Translations under genes and position numbers: made by a program
Shown: one piece after another, positions 16,283 through 25,007 of the stretch
How the letters are laid out: every line of letters starts with the position of its first letter
How positions within the stretch are numbered: position 1 is the first letter of the stretch
The notes under the pieces: generated by a model
The model's database searches: none
What the model saw: only the letters and a program-made list of their open reading frames with translations
Told to the model about the DNA's origin: nothing
Source: Allorhizobium sonneratiae
GTDB lineage: Bacteria > Pseudomonadota > Alphaproteobacteria > Rhizobiales > Rhizobiaceae
NCBI RefSeq assembly: GCF_023700755.1
Contig: NZ_JAMKOJ010000004.1
Location: 248,001-312,000 of the forward strand
Length of the DNA: 64,000 nt
Direction of reading: 5' to 3'

Positions 16283-17014
16283 TCACCAGGCAACGACACC
16301 CTGCGGTTCGACAAAGCGTCCCGACACGGCATCGTCCCCGAGCAAGGCATATTGAACGGGCAGACGCGCACCCTCGGCGGCGGTCATGAAGCCATTGCCT
16401 CCCTTCAGGTCCGTTCTCACATAGCCGGGAGCGACCGAGTTGACGACGATCGACGTGTCCTTCAACTCTGCCGCCAGTTGCACTGTCAACATGTTGAGAG
16501 CGGCCTTGGAGGCATTGTAGCCGATCAGGCGCGCATCGTAATAGGGCGACGTGGGATCCCCGTTCACGCTCAGGGATGCAAGTGTCGTCGACAGATTCAC
16601 GATGCGACCGGCCTTCGACTGTAACAGCAGCGGAAGCATGGCCTGCGTGACGCATAGCGTCCCGATGAAGTTCGTCTCCATGAGCCGTTTGACCGCCGCC
16701 GCTGTTGCCTTGGTGGGCGGTCCATCCTCTGCATCAACGATGCCGGCATTGTTGATGAGAATGTCAAGGCGCCCATATTTGGCAGACATGGCCTGAGCAG
16801 CGGCGTCGATGGTCTCCTGCCTGTGGAGGTCGATTTGCATCGCCTCCACAGCCAATCCCGCTTCGGCAAGCGCGTTGGCTGCGGTCTGTCCAAGCTGGGC
16901 ATCGCGGGCTCCCATGATGACGGGCACACCAGCCTCGGCGAGTTGGCGGGCGATCTCGCGTCCGATGCCCTTGTGGGCGCCGGTGACGAGAGCAATTTTG
17001 GTCTTTTCGTTCAT
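16283..17014 (-). CDS. SDR-family oxidoreductase
   Basis: A 243-residue short-chain dehydrogenase. TGAHKGIG at 11-18, NNAG in LDILINNAGIVDAEDG, the catalytic Ser in VNLSTTLAS and the intact YNASK motif support an active reductase, of the type related to carbonyl reductases. The 20-residue segment SLSVNGDPTSPYYDARLIGY between Ser and Tyr is longer than in classical SDRs. Start at 17014 (MNEKTKIALVTGA) is chosen from the family; the frame extends to 17053 and no clear ribosome-binding site is seen. Confidence 0.88.
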   Translation of the reverse strand: MNEKTKIALVTGAHKGIGREIARQLAEAGVPVIMGARDAQLGQTAANALAEAGLAVEAMQIDLHRQETIDAAAQAMSAKYGRLDILINNAGIVDAEDGPPTKATAAAVKRLMETNFIGTLCVTQAMLPLLLQSKAGRIVNLSTTLASLSVNGDPTSPYYDARLIGYNASKAALNMLTVQLAAELKDTSIVVNSVAPGYVRTDLKGGNGFMTAAEGARLPVQYALLGDDAVSGRFVEPQGVVAW

Positions 17015-17308
17015 GTCGGGGCTGCGCAGTAATGGGAGCAGACATTCTGGCATCTGGCGATCGGGTCTGAGTTTGAGTTATTTTGGATATTTCACCACGC
17101 TGCAATATATCATCTTTTACCCCTGCAATATCCGCATTGGGTTGTTATATGAGGTGAACCTCGATCGTTTTCGTGGGTATCCGCTTTGTCCTGGATCGTC
17201 GATTCGATGGAATGAACCGACGATCCAAGCTCTTGGTCCAAGACATTTTTCTGCACAATGTGGCACGCGTCATTATGCACGTTGGCATAAGCAATCACAG
17301 CTATCGTC
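17015..17308. promoter_or_regulatory. AT-rich intergenic region with an inverted repeat
   Basis: About 290 bases between two leftward genes. It contains a perfect 9-bp inverted repeat, GGATCGTCG (17193-17201) and CGACGATCC (17218-17226), with a 16-base spacer, and two close CTGCAATAT motifs near 17100-17130. The AT-rich part probably carries the SDR promoter. No gene is seen. Confidence 0.4.
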
Positions 17309-18070
17309 TCAATGCGAGTTATGATCGCAATGTGCATGCGCGCAAGCGTGCCTTGGCAGTTGGTTCAGAGCGTGAACGTGACGCATCACCTCAGGCGCCT
17401 GCAAAGGACCGCCATGCCCCATGTAGAACCGCTTGGCCCCGCTTTTCACGAGGCGTTCGAGTTCCTCCGCGACGCGGTGCGGATCGTCTTCGAAGGGCGG
17501 ACGGATCGCGCGACCGGTGAAGGCGATGCCGCCGATCAGGATGCCAGAAGCGATCAGATCGCCGACCAGAGCGTCTTCGGAGGATAGCTCGACCGCGATC
17601 GAGCCGTCCGTATGACCGGCTGTGTGACGGACGATACCGTCGACGCCAAAGTCCTTCAGGCTCATGACATCGGCGTTCGACATCAAAATGTCCGGTTCGA
17701 ACGCTTCGAACGGTTGATGCGGCACCGGCGTTTTGAAGAAGAGCCGACCGGCCAGACCGGTAGTGCAGTAGGTCATGGGCTTTTTGCGGGTGTAGTAATC
17801 CATGTCCCCCTGGTGGGCCATGATGGGGGCGCCCGACAGGCTGCGCAAGCGTGCGGCACTTCCGGCGTGATCCGTGTGGGCGTGTGTCACGATGATCAGC
17901 TTGATATCGCTGTAGAACATGCCGTTCCGAGCCAGCACCTTGCCGATTTTATGCTCTGAACCCGGGATGCCGGCGTCGACGACAATACAGCCGTCACCGG
18001 TCTTGATGATGTGGGCATTGACCATCCGGAAGGGCAGGATGGGTACGCGAAGGATTTGTGCGATGGACAT
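17309..18070 (-). CDS. MBL-fold metallo-hydrolase
   Basis: A 253-residue metallo-beta-lactamase-fold enzyme with VTHAHTDHAG (about 61-70), HTAGHTDGS, a VGDLIASG Asp ligand and a final GHGGP His. N-terminal MSIAQILRVPILPFRMVNAHIIKTGDGCIVVDAG is typical of glyoxalase-II-like or lactonase-like hydrolases. The C-terminal NQLPRHACAHAHCDHNSH is His-rich and may be a non-native tail. It lies downstream of the alpha/beta hydrolase gene in the same direction with a 134-base gap, so co-transcription is possible but unproven. Confidence 0.85.
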   Translation of the reverse strand: MSIAQILRVPILPFRMVNAHIIKTGDGCIVVDAGIPGSEHKIGKVLARNGMFYSDIKLIIVTHAHTDHAGSAARLRSLSGAPIMAHQGDMDYYTRKKPMTYCTTGLAGRLFFKTPVPHQPFEAFEPDILMSNADVMSLKDFGVDGIVRHTAGHTDGSIAVELSSEDALVGDLIASGILIGGIAFTGRAIRPPFEDDPHRVAEELERLVKSGAKRFYMGHGGPLQAPEVMRHVHALNQLPRHACAHAHCDHNSH

Positions 18071-18204
18071 ATGCGTTCTTTCTTTTCAAGTCTTAAAGCC
18101 GCCTGGCGTCAGGCTGGCATGGCCGCGGTCAAGTTGATGTCTGGCCCAGAGCCTTGGTTGCCGTCGTCGTCGCCGTTTTATTGGATGGCGGGTTCGCCGT
18201 GGGT

Positions 18205-19107
18205 TTAGGAGGATGTGTCACTGAATCGACCGAGGCGACGTTCAGCTGCGGCCTTGAGGGACATGCCGCACCATGTGCAGCGGCGCGGCTCAGAGGCTTC
18301 GTCACGCGCCGTCGAACCAGGAGAACTGCCTATCACCAATGGCGCTATCGCCCTGAGGATGTCGGCGATGTCTGTCGGTGCCTCCAGTGGCGACAGGTGC
18401 CCGACGCCGGGAAGCACCAGAAGCTGGGCCTGCGGGATGTGCGTAAGCAGGTCGCTGCGCAGAACCGCCGGGGGATCGACACGGTCGTCTTCGCCTGAAA
18501 CAACAATGACGGGGACATCGATATGGGCGACCGCAGCGGTGATATCCTCCTGGCTGGCGACCAGTGGCCAGGCGGCTTTGGCCGCGTTGCCGCCCACGAG
18601 ACTGTCGGCAATCACAAGCTCCAGATCATCGGGCGCAAGACCATGTGGCGCCAGCACCTGACGAACCGTGGCGACGATGCTGTCGCGTGTCGCATAGGCC
18701 TGAACCATGCCTGTGCGCACCTCTTCCGGTATAGCCAACGGCGTTGGCGCGGCTGGCGCAATCAAGGCCAGGCCGACAAGCCCTTCAGGGCGGCGTGAGG
18801 CGATCAGCTGGGCAACCTTGCCACCCATGGAATGGCCGACGAGGATGTACTGCTCCAATTGCAAGGCCGCGATGACGCTTTGCGCATCGTCGGCCAGATC
18901 GGCCAAAGTATACCCGGTCTCCGGCTTGTCTGACTGCCCCCAACCTCGCTGATCGATCGTGACCGTCCGAAACTCCGGCGCAAGGGCTTCGACGACGTGG
19001 CGCCATGTACGCGAAGAGCCACCCCAGTAATGCAGGAAAACCAGGGCTGGCGCGCCGGCGCCTCTCTGTTCAACGTGCAGTTCAATCTCGTTTGAACGAA
19101 CCTTCAT
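18205..19107 (-). CDS. Alpha/beta-fold hydrolase with C-terminal extension
   Basis: A 300-residue hydrolase. The catalytic triad is visible as Ser in GHSMGG (about 93-98), Asp in GEDDRVDPP and His in GVGHLSP, and the N-terminal FLHYWGGSSRTW gives the oxyanion turn. The normal fold end is near IADILRAIAPLVI; about 40 further residues rich in Ser, Arg and Cys (ARDEASEPRRCTWCGMSL) look like read-through caused by a lost stop or frameshift. Start at 19107 with AAGGAGCGACATC before the ATG. It is divergent from the GlxA-type regulator at 19294. Confidence 0.88.
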   Translation of the reverse strand: MKVRSNEIELHVEQRGAGAPALVFLHYWGGSSRTWRHVVEALAPEFRTVTIDQRGWGQSDKPETGYTLADLADDAQSVIAALQLEQYILVGHSMGGKVAQLIASRRPEGLVGLALIAPAAPTPLAIPEEVRTGMVQAYATRDSIVATVRQVLAPHGLAPDDLELVIADSLVGGNAAKAAWPLVASQEDITAAVAHIDVPVIVVSGEDDRVDPPAVLRSDLLTHIPQAQLLVLPGVGHLSPLEAPTDIADILRAIAPLVIGSSPGSTARDEASEPRRCTWCGMSLKAAAERRLGRFSDTSS

Positions 19108-19259
19108 GATGTCGCTCCTTTCCATCGTAGCATGACAATCGACAGGCGCTGGAACTTCGGTCGCGGCATGGGGCAATGCCCCGGATTTCGCGAAGTGGGT
19201 TCGTCATTCCAAAAGCCTGACGACACATTAAGCTTTCATTTGAATGGCAGAAATGACAT

Positions 19260-19289
19260 ATATCCCTCAAATAATGACATGAGGGATAT
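19260..19289 (+). promoter_or_regulatory. Hairpin that buries the ribosome-binding site of the GlxA-type regulator
   Basis: Perfect 10-bp arms, ATATCCCTCA (19260-19269) and TGAGGGATAT (19280-19289), with a ten-base loop. The right arm contains GAGGG, the ribosome-binding site for the ATG at 19294. It could be a DNA operator for autoregulation, an RNA switch on translation, or both. Confidence 0.5.
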
Positions 19290-19293
19290 GGGC

Positions 19294-20247
19294 ATGGCAC
19301 CGGCGGCAAGGACAGTTTGGTTCGTGGTTTTCCCGGGATTCGAATTGCTCGACCTCGGCGGTCCCTTATGTGCATTCAATCTAGCGATCGATTTCCATCA
19401 GGCCGCCTATGATGTGAAAATCGTCTCGGCCCATGGGGGATTGGTCGCTGGCAGTAGCGGCGTCAGCATCAGCACGGTTCCCGCCGCTGCCCCGAACCAC
19501 ATCGACACCCTTATCGTGGTCGGCGCACCGACTATCGACACCCTCTATGGACAGGATGAAACGATAGATATCATCCGGAACATTGCCGCTCGAGCCCGGC
19601 GCATAGCCAGCATTTGCACAGGCGCTTTTCTGTTGGCGCAGGCAGGATTGCTGGATGGTCGACGCGCGACGACCCATTGGCGCTACGTCGCCGAACTCCA
19701 GCAGCGATATCCCTCCATCAAGGTCGATGGCGACCCGATCTTTGTTCGTGAGGACGATATATGGACATCGGCGGGCATTACGGCCGGGATAGATCTGGCC
19801 CTGGCCATGATTGAAGAAGATTGCGGGATTGAGACGTCCAAGTCGATTGCACGGGACCTTGTCGTTTACCATCGCCGCAGCGGCGGACAGTCACAGTTCT
19901 CGACCCTGCTCGAACTCGAACCCAAGCCGGGCAGGATCAGGGATGCCTTGGCCTATGCGCGTGCGAACTTGCGTGAACGACTGTCTGTCGAAAGGCTTGC
20001 CGAGGTTGTCAGCATAAGCCCGCGGCAGTTTGCGCGTCAGTTTACGGCGGAAACCGGGGAGACGCCAGCGCGCGCCGTGGAACGTCTTCGCTGTGAGGCC
20101 GCCATGCCCCTCATAGAAGGCACGAAGACGCCCATCGACCAGATCGCCATGCAGGTTGGATTTGGCGATCCAGAACGCCTGCGTCGCGTCTGTGTGCGCA
20201 TCTACGGACAATCGCCCCAGGCGCTTCGGCGTCGTGCGCATGAATGA
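19294..20247 (+). CDS. GlxA-family transcriptional regulator (DJ-1/PfpI domain + AraC HTH)
   Basis: A 317-residue two-domain regulator. Residues 1-190 form a DJ-1/PfpI amidotransferase-like sensor (VWFVVFPGFELLDLGGPLCAF, ASICTGAFLLAQAGLLDGRRATTHW with the elbow Cys). Residues about 215-315 form an AraC-type double HTH (ALAYARANLRERLSVERLAEVVSISPRQFARQF, MQVGFGDPERLRRVC). I chose the ATG at 19294 because GAGGG lies eight bases before it; ATGs at 19279 and 19288 are in frame. It probably controls the divergent hydrolase gene and itself. Confidence 0.88.
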   Translation: MAPAARTVWFVVFPGFELLDLGGPLCAFNLAIDFHQAAYDVKIVSAHGGLVAGSSGVSISTVPAAAPNHIDTLIVVGAPTIDTLYGQDETIDIIRNIAARARRIASICTGAFLLAQAGLLDGRRATTHWRYVAELQQRYPSIKVDGDPIFVREDDIWTSAGITAGIDLALAMIEEDCGIETSKSIARDLVVYHRRSGGQSQFSTLLELEPKPGRIRDALAYARANLRERLSVERLAEVVSISPRQFARQFTAETGETPARAVERLRCEAAMPLIEGTKTPIDQIAMQVGFGDPERLRRVCVRIYGQSPQALRRRAHE

Positions 20248-20504
20248 TTTCGGAGGCTGACCGGCATCATTGGCAAAGGCGCGGCACTCATGGCTGCCCT
20301 TTGCAGACCTCGGTAGAGGTCATGAGCGCATTCGAACCAGCGGCACTGCCCCCAACAGCATCTGTCCGCGTAAAAATTTTTCCAGCCCGACATTCGCTTT
20401 GCTTTGGCGGAACGCGGCCTTACGGCTTGGAACCTCTCACGCCGTACGATATCAACCGAGCTGATGGCAGGGGTGCTTGCCAACGGTGAGTCAGCGGGAC
20501 ATCC

Positions 20505-21134
20505 TTACCAGGTGATCAGCGGCGCTTTGTGCAGCCACGTCTCGGTGGCGAGTTGCTGCACGACGAACTCAGCGACATCGGCTCGCGCGATGGTGCCGCC
20601 ATGGACGCCGGACAGGTCGGTGAGTGCCTTGACGCCACCTTGCGCTGGCTTGTCGTTGAGCACCGTCGGGCGGACGATGGTCCAGTTGAGTGTGCTGGCA
20701 CGGATTGCATCTTCCTGGCGATCCTTGTCCTGATAGACCTTGCGCAGCAACAGGGGCAGGAGCAGGCGGTCGAAGAAAAAGCCTCCATGGCCGCGACTGT
20801 CACCGGCACCCAGGCCGGTGATGCAGACCAGATGGTGGATGTTCTGCTGCTCCATCACGCCGACCAGCGTGCGCGTTGCTGTCGAGAGCAGGGTCACCTC
20901 CTTGAACGGGCTCATGGCGGTACCCAGCGAGCTGATGACGGCATCGCAGCCGGCGATGGCGCGGGCAAGGGCTACGGGATCGCGGGCATCGCCTTCGACA
21001 AGTTCGGCGCCGACAAGGTCCTTGGCTTTTGCCTTGGAGCGAACGAGGGCAACGACCTCGTATCCCTTTGCGATGGCCTTGCTGACGATCAGCCTGCCGG
21101 TGGCGCCGGTCGCGCCCAATACCAGAATTTTCAT
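20505..21134 (-). CDS. NAD(P)-binding SDR-like (NmrA/BVR-B type) protein
   Basis: A 209-residue atypical SDR with the N-terminal motif MKILVLGATGATGRLIVSKAIAKGYEVVALVRS, GDARDPVALARAIAGCDAVISSLG, and TIVRPTVLND at the position of the usual Tyr region. These proteins act as flavin or biliverdin-type reductases, or as redox sensors. GGAG precedes the ATG at 21134 by seven bases. Last gene of a four-gene leftward operon that begins at 23459 opposite a LysR gene. Confidence 0.85.
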   Translation of the reverse strand: MKILVLGATGATGRLIVSKAIAKGYEVVALVRSKAKAKDLVGAELVEGDARDPVALARAIAGCDAVISSLGTAMSPFKEVTLLSTATRTLVGVMEQQNIHHLVCITGLGAGDSRGHGGFFFDRLLLPLLLRKVYQDKDRQEDAIRASTLNWTIVRPTVLNDKPAQGGVKALTDLSGVHGGTIARADVAEFVVQQLATETWLHKAPLITW

Positions 21135-21185
21135 GTCAAATCTCCGTAGTTGTATTGGCATGCCCGAGGGTATGGCCGAGTGAAA

Positions 21186-21575
21186 TCACCGCTGATGTTC
21201 GCCGGCCCACCGGGCCGCGGCTTCCGCCGTATCTTCGGGACGGGTGTTGAAGGCGATCGCTGCTTTTGGAGCGCCCTGATGGATCGCGTTGATGACTTTC
21301 TCGAAGAACACCAAACCCTTGGGCGGAATGCGCAGGCCGCCGCCGACCACAACGGCATCATAATCAACGCGGGCGAGCTGTGCGGTGAGGACGGCGATGC
21401 CGCTATCGTCGGGAGCGATCATGCAGATGTCGTTGTCCCAGCCGCGTTCGGTCATGGTTGACTCTGCGAGGTCGATGCCGGCCTGAATTTGTTTGGCATC
21501 GAAACCCGGCGGCAGGGCGGGATCGGAAAAATCGACGGTTTCGGGCTTCTGTCCTACAAACAAGACGCGGGTCAT
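21186..21575 (-). CDS. Conserved small protein of unknown function
   Basis: A 129-residue soluble protein: MTRVLFVGQKPETVDFSD, a central DAVVVGGGLRIPP and the ending AAARWAGEHQR. The alternating hydrophobic strand/glycine layout (YDAVVVGGGLR) suggests a small Rossmann-like or flavodoxin-like fold. AAGGAG lies seven bases before the ATG at 21575. It is placed between an esterase gene (3 bp gap) and an SDR gene in one operon. I cannot name the family. Confidence 0.7.
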   Translation of the reverse strand: MTRVLFVGQKPETVDFSDPALPPGFDAKQIQAGIDLAESTMTERGWDNDICMIAPDDSGIAVLTAQLARVDYDAVVVGGGLRIPPKGLVFFEKVINAIHQGAPKAAIAFNTRPEDTAEAAARWAGEHQR

Positions 21576-21577
21576 GA

Positions 21578-22537
21578 TCAAGCTCCTTTGATCGGGTTGG
21601 AAGGGATAGTGTCGATGGCAGCTTTATCGAGCCGCTGGCGAAGGAATTCGCTAATGGCATTGATGGATTGTTCGGCCGCAAGGAACTGTCCGAGGGAGGA
21701 CTGGAAGACATGTGCCATGCCCTCCCAGACCGACAGCGTGACCTCCACGTTCGAAGCCTGCGCCAAGTCGGCGTAACGGATCGAATCCGAGAGCAGAACT
21801 TCGTTGTCGCCGACATCGATGCGGACCGGTGGCAGGCCGTTGAGTGGGGCATAAAGCGGTGATGCCTTGGGGTTCGTGGCATCCTGGCCTTGAAGGTACA
21901 TGTCGGCGAAGGCCGCAAGTACCTCGCGCGTGAAGATCGGGTCCGCCTCCGCCCTCGTCTGATAGCTTTCGCCGGTGAGCGCCAGGTCGGTCCAGGGCGA
22001 CATCACCGCCGCGCCAACAGGCTGCACCAACCCCTTCGTCCTGTCGGCGGCGAGGATTGAAACCAGCGCCAGCGTCAGACCCCCACCCGCCGAATCGCCC
22101 GCAACAACGATCTTCTCAGTGCCGTCGGCAACGAGGCCGTGATAGGCGGCGACCACATCGTCGATCGCAGCCGGGAACGGGTGCTCGGGCGCCAACCTAT
22201 AATCCGGGGCAAATGTATCGACGCCGGCGCGGGCGGCGATCTGCCCGGCAAAATGGGAAAGCCCCTGCGCCGAGCCGAGTACATAGCCGCCGCCGTGAAT
22301 ATAGAGCATTCGGGCGCCCGACCGGGCGTTTGCCGGCCGAAGCCAGAAGCCCGCGATGCCACCGATTGTTCCGGCCTCGACCCGCACGTCGGCTGCGGCA
22401 GGGGTTGCGGCCAACATGGCATCGAACATCGGGCGCGCCTCAGGCCCGAATATCTCGCCTTTGTGGGTCGAAGTGACCTGTCGCAATGCGGCCACGGCGG
22501 GCGCGTCTTCCGACGAGAGGGGGTGGATCGTTGTCAT
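21578..22537 (-). CDS. Alpha/beta hydrolase, hormone-sensitive lipase family
   Basis: A 319-residue esterase. The HSL-type oxyanion motif HGGGYVLGS (about 78-86), nucleophile elbow GDSAGGG and an Asp/His pair in DVGDNEVLLSDS and WEGMAHVFQ are complete. Start at 22537 after AAGGAGACCTACG. The family hydrolyses short-chain esters. It sits in the operon with two NmrA-like reductases and a small unknown protein. Confidence 0.9.
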   Translation of the reverse strand: MTTIHPLSSEDAPAVAALRQVTSTHKGEIFGPEARPMFDAMLAATPAAADVRVEAGTIGGIAGFWLRPANARSGARMLYIHGGGYVLGSAQGLSHFAGQIAARAGVDTFAPDYRLAPEHPFPAAIDDVVAAYHGLVADGTEKIVVAGDSAGGGLTLALVSILAADRTKGLVQPVGAAVMSPWTDLALTGESYQTRAEADPIFTREVLAAFADMYLQGQDATNPKASPLYAPLNGLPPVRIDVGDNEVLLSDSIRYADLAQASNVEVTLSVWEGMAHVFQSSLGQFLAAEQSINAISEFLRQRLDKAAIDTIPSNPIKGA

Positions 22538-22580
22538 CGTAGGTCTCCTTGTTGGCGAATTCGTGTGTGGAAAACTAAGC

Positions 22581-23459
22581 TCAGCTCTTGGCCCATTGGG
22601 CAGCGGCATCCTTGGCAAAAGCGGCATAGGAGCGCGGGGCGTGACCGAGCAGTGTGGTCAGCCGGGCGAGGTCTTCGTCGCTAGCCACGGCACCTTCGGT
22701 CTGGTAGCGGCCAAACATCAGGCGGAGATCCAGCGCATGCCAGGCGGGCAGCATGGTTTTCGTGCGCTGCTCCATGGCAACCAGATCGTCACCACCGTAA
22801 CGGACGGTACTACCCAGCGCGGCACTCCAGATGGCGGCGATGCCTTCGCCGGTCAGGCTGTCAGGACCGACCAGAGAATAGATCTCGCGGCCGAGCGGTG
22901 ACGGTGCGCGTTCACGACGAATGAGTTCGATTGCGGCGGCTTCGCCGATATCGCGGATATCGACCATCGACACGCCCTTGCCGCCGATCGGCGAGGCATA
23001 GACGCCAGCCTTCAGAAGCCCGTCCTTCTGGCGAAGATCGTTCTGGATGAAATAGGAGGGACGCAGGATCGTGGCGGGGAGATCAAGCGCCTCGATCATG
23101 CGCTCGACCGTGTACTTGCCGGCGAAATGAGGCACGTCGGCATAGGCATCGCCGCCGAAAACCGAGAGATAGACGATGCCCTTGATGCCGGCCTCGCGCG
23201 CCACTGTCAGCGTGAGCATCGCCTGGGTCAGTTCATCGGCGACATTCGGGGCAAGCACAAACAGTGTGCTGATGCCTTCGAGTGCTGCGCGCACCGAGTC
23301 CGGATTGGCGAGGTCGCCGCGGACCGCCGTGACGCCTGCGGGAAGCTGCGCCGTCTCCGGTGAGCGCGTCAGGGCGCGGACGTCGGCATTGCGGGCTTGA
23401 AGATGGGCCAGGACCTGCGCCCCGATGGTTCCTGTGCTGCCTGTCACGAGGATGCTCAT
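22581..23459 (-). CDS. NmrA-family NAD(P)-binding protein
   Basis: A 292-residue atypical SDR: MSILVTGSTGTIGAQVLAHLQARNADVRALTRS, VRGDLANPDSVRAALEGISTLFVLAP, VYLSVFGGDAYADVPHFAGKYTVERMIEA and ILRPSYFIQND. YxxxK is present as YTVER with a shifted Lys, as in other NmrA/QOR2-like proteins, which act as quinone reductases or redox sensors. First gene of the leftward operon; GGAG precedes the ATG at 23459. It is divergent from the LysR gene at 23576. Confidence 0.88.
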   Translation of the reverse strand: MSILVTGSTGTIGAQVLAHLQARNADVRALTRSPETAQLPAGVTAVRGDLANPDSVRAALEGISTLFVLAPNVADELTQAMLTLTVAREAGIKGIVYLSVFGGDAYADVPHFAGKYTVERMIEALDLPATILRPSYFIQNDLRQKDGLLKAGVYASPIGGKGVSMVDIRDIGEAAAIELIRRERAPSPLGREIYSLVGPDSLTGEGIAAIWSAALGSTVRYGGDDLVAMEQRTKTMLPAWHALDLRLMFGRYQTEGAVASDEDLARLTTLLGHAPRSYAAFAKDAAAQWAKS

Positions 23460-23575
23460 GTTGAAATCTCCGTTCGTTGATGTGCGTTGATCTTGTGAGA
23501 CCGAAGATACGTGTTTCATTTTCGTTTAGGAGATGCCAATATCGAGATTGCTAGTCTCAAATACGGAACACCCAG

Positions 23576-24475
23576 ATGGACCTTCAGGCTTTGTCCGACT
23601 TCGACCTTGTCGCTGCCCATGGTGGTTTTGGCCGCGCGGCGCGCGTCTCCGGACGCTCGAAAGCCACACTGTCGCGGCGGGTCGCCGAGCTTGAGGACAG
23701 TCTGGGCGTGCGGCTGATCGAGCGCGGCTCCCAGACCCTGCGATTGACGGATGAAGGACGAGCCCTTCATGAGCGCACGCACGGTTTGCTGAGCGAAATC
23801 ACCGAGGCCGGCGAGGCGGTCGTGCTCGGCGCATCTACGCCAAGGGGCAGATTGCGGGTGAGTGCGCCCGTCGTCTTCGCGCATGTCGCACTGCCTCGGA
23901 TTGCCACGCGGTTCGCCTTGGCCTATCCGGAGGTCCAGCTCGAGATCGTGGCCGAGGATCGCAAGGTCGATCCCATCGAGGACGGTTACGATCTGATCAT
24001 CCGGATCGACCCGTCGCCAGACGAGCGCCTCGTCGGCCGCCGTTTCCTCAATGACAACCGCCTGATCGTCGCGCCGCCCGATATGCCGCGCCCCTCTCCG
24101 CCAGCCGATGGCGAAGGCGCAGCTGTGCGGGCCGTTCTGCTGTCGGCGACACCGCCCGGGACCCTTTGGCGGATCAGCTCAGGCGCAGATGCTGATATCG
24201 TCCTCAAACCGGAGCCGATCTTGCGTTTCTCTTCACTCCTGATGGTTCGCGACGCCGTGCTGGCAGGCGCCGGTGCCGCCATTCTGCCGGAACTCCTCGT
24301 CGCCGAGGATATAAAGGCCGGCAGGCTTGCCTATTGGGGTCGGCATGCCGGTCCACCGGTGGAGATCTGGGCGCTGCAGAGCTCGCGCCGCCTGATCGGC
24401 GCAAAGGTGCGGGCATTTCTCGAAGTGGTTGGCAGGACGTTCCCGGAGAAGACTTTCGTCACGCCGTCGACGTGA
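23576..24475 (+). CDS. LysR-family transcriptional regulator
   Basis: A 299-residue regulator. The HTH is FDLVAAHGGFGRAARVSGRSKATLSRRVAELEDSLGVRLIERG (about 9-51), slightly unusual in having SGRSKATLSRR at the recognition helix. The effector domain contains VDPIEDGYDLIIRIDPSPDERL and DAVLAGAGAAILPELLV. It lies 116 bases from the divergent NmrA-like operon, which it probably controls. The gap contains GAGAttgctagTCTC, a possible half-site pair. Confidence 0.9.
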   Translation: MDLQALSDFDLVAAHGGFGRAARVSGRSKATLSRRVAELEDSLGVRLIERGSQTLRLTDEGRALHERTHGLLSEITEAGEAVVLGASTPRGRLRVSAPVVFAHVALPRIATRFALAYPEVQLEIVAEDRKVDPIEDGYDLIIRIDPSPDERLVGRRFLNDNRLIVAPPDMPRPSPPADGEGAAVRAVLLSATPPGTLWRISSGADADIVLKPEPILRFSSLLMVRDAVLAGAGAAILPELLVAEDIKAGRLAYWGRHAGPPVEIWALQSSRRLIGAKVRAFLEVVGRTFPEKTFVTPST

Positions 24476-24749
24476 GTGAAATGGGGTGACAGTCTCGCTT
24501 CTGAATTCCGCTTACGGGACCTCAAAAGCGTCAGCCGAACGGCCGATTTGAGGGCGCAAAGCGGTCGTTTCGCACGAGCCGCATATGGCTCAAGAAAATA
24601 CCATTCAGGCGTCTTCGCCTTGAAGGGATTAAAATCGGCGACCCGTTGAACGCCTTCCAGTTCGTCGGCCGCCGGGAAGGCCTCGCTCTCATGAAGTTAT
24701 ATTTTCCATAGAAATTTTATACCTGCAGCTTTCGTCGAGGCTTTGGGTC
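24476..24749. other. Intergenic stretch, no intact gene
   Basis: About 270 bases after the LysR stop and before the MarR remnant. Only short frames occur. It may hold further decayed 5' parts of the MarR gene, but no helix-turn-helix motif could be reconstructed. Confidence 0.4.
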
Positions 24750-24991
24750 TTGCTTAATGTCGAGAAAGCAGGGGTGATCGGCGCGTGTGGGAAGCAACCA
24801 TCACGCCCAAGGGCAAAGCGATGACCGAGTTGGTGGACTAGGCGCGAGAGCGAATTGGCAGCCGTATCTTTGCAGGCTGGCCACAGCGCGACGTCCAAGA
24901 TCTGGTCAGATTGATACGCAGGTTCGCTGACGATATTCAAGACGATACGATTCAAGACGATACGCGAAACCACCCACCTGCTGATGTGTAG
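24750..24991 (+). pseudogene. MarR-family regulator, decayed C-terminal part
   Basis: Two frames combine to a MarR-type wing and C-terminus: LNVEKAGVIG, then after a frameshift near 24780 RVWEATITPKGKAMTELVD, a TAG stop at 24839-24841, then ARERIGSRIFAGWPQRDVQ and LVRLIRRFADDIQ to a TAG at 24989. The LTPKG-like wing and the final helix are typical. A frameshift, an internal stop and a 15-bp tandem duplication make this a clear pseudogene. Confidence 0.65.
24935..24964. repeat. 15-bp perfect tandem duplication
   Basis: ATTCAAGACGATACG is present twice in direct succession (24935-24949 and 24950-24964). It duplicates five codons (IQDDT) near the 3' end of the MarR remnant, consistent with slippage during decay. 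Confidence 0.85.
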
Positions 24992-25007
24992 ACGCGAACC
25001 ATCGACA

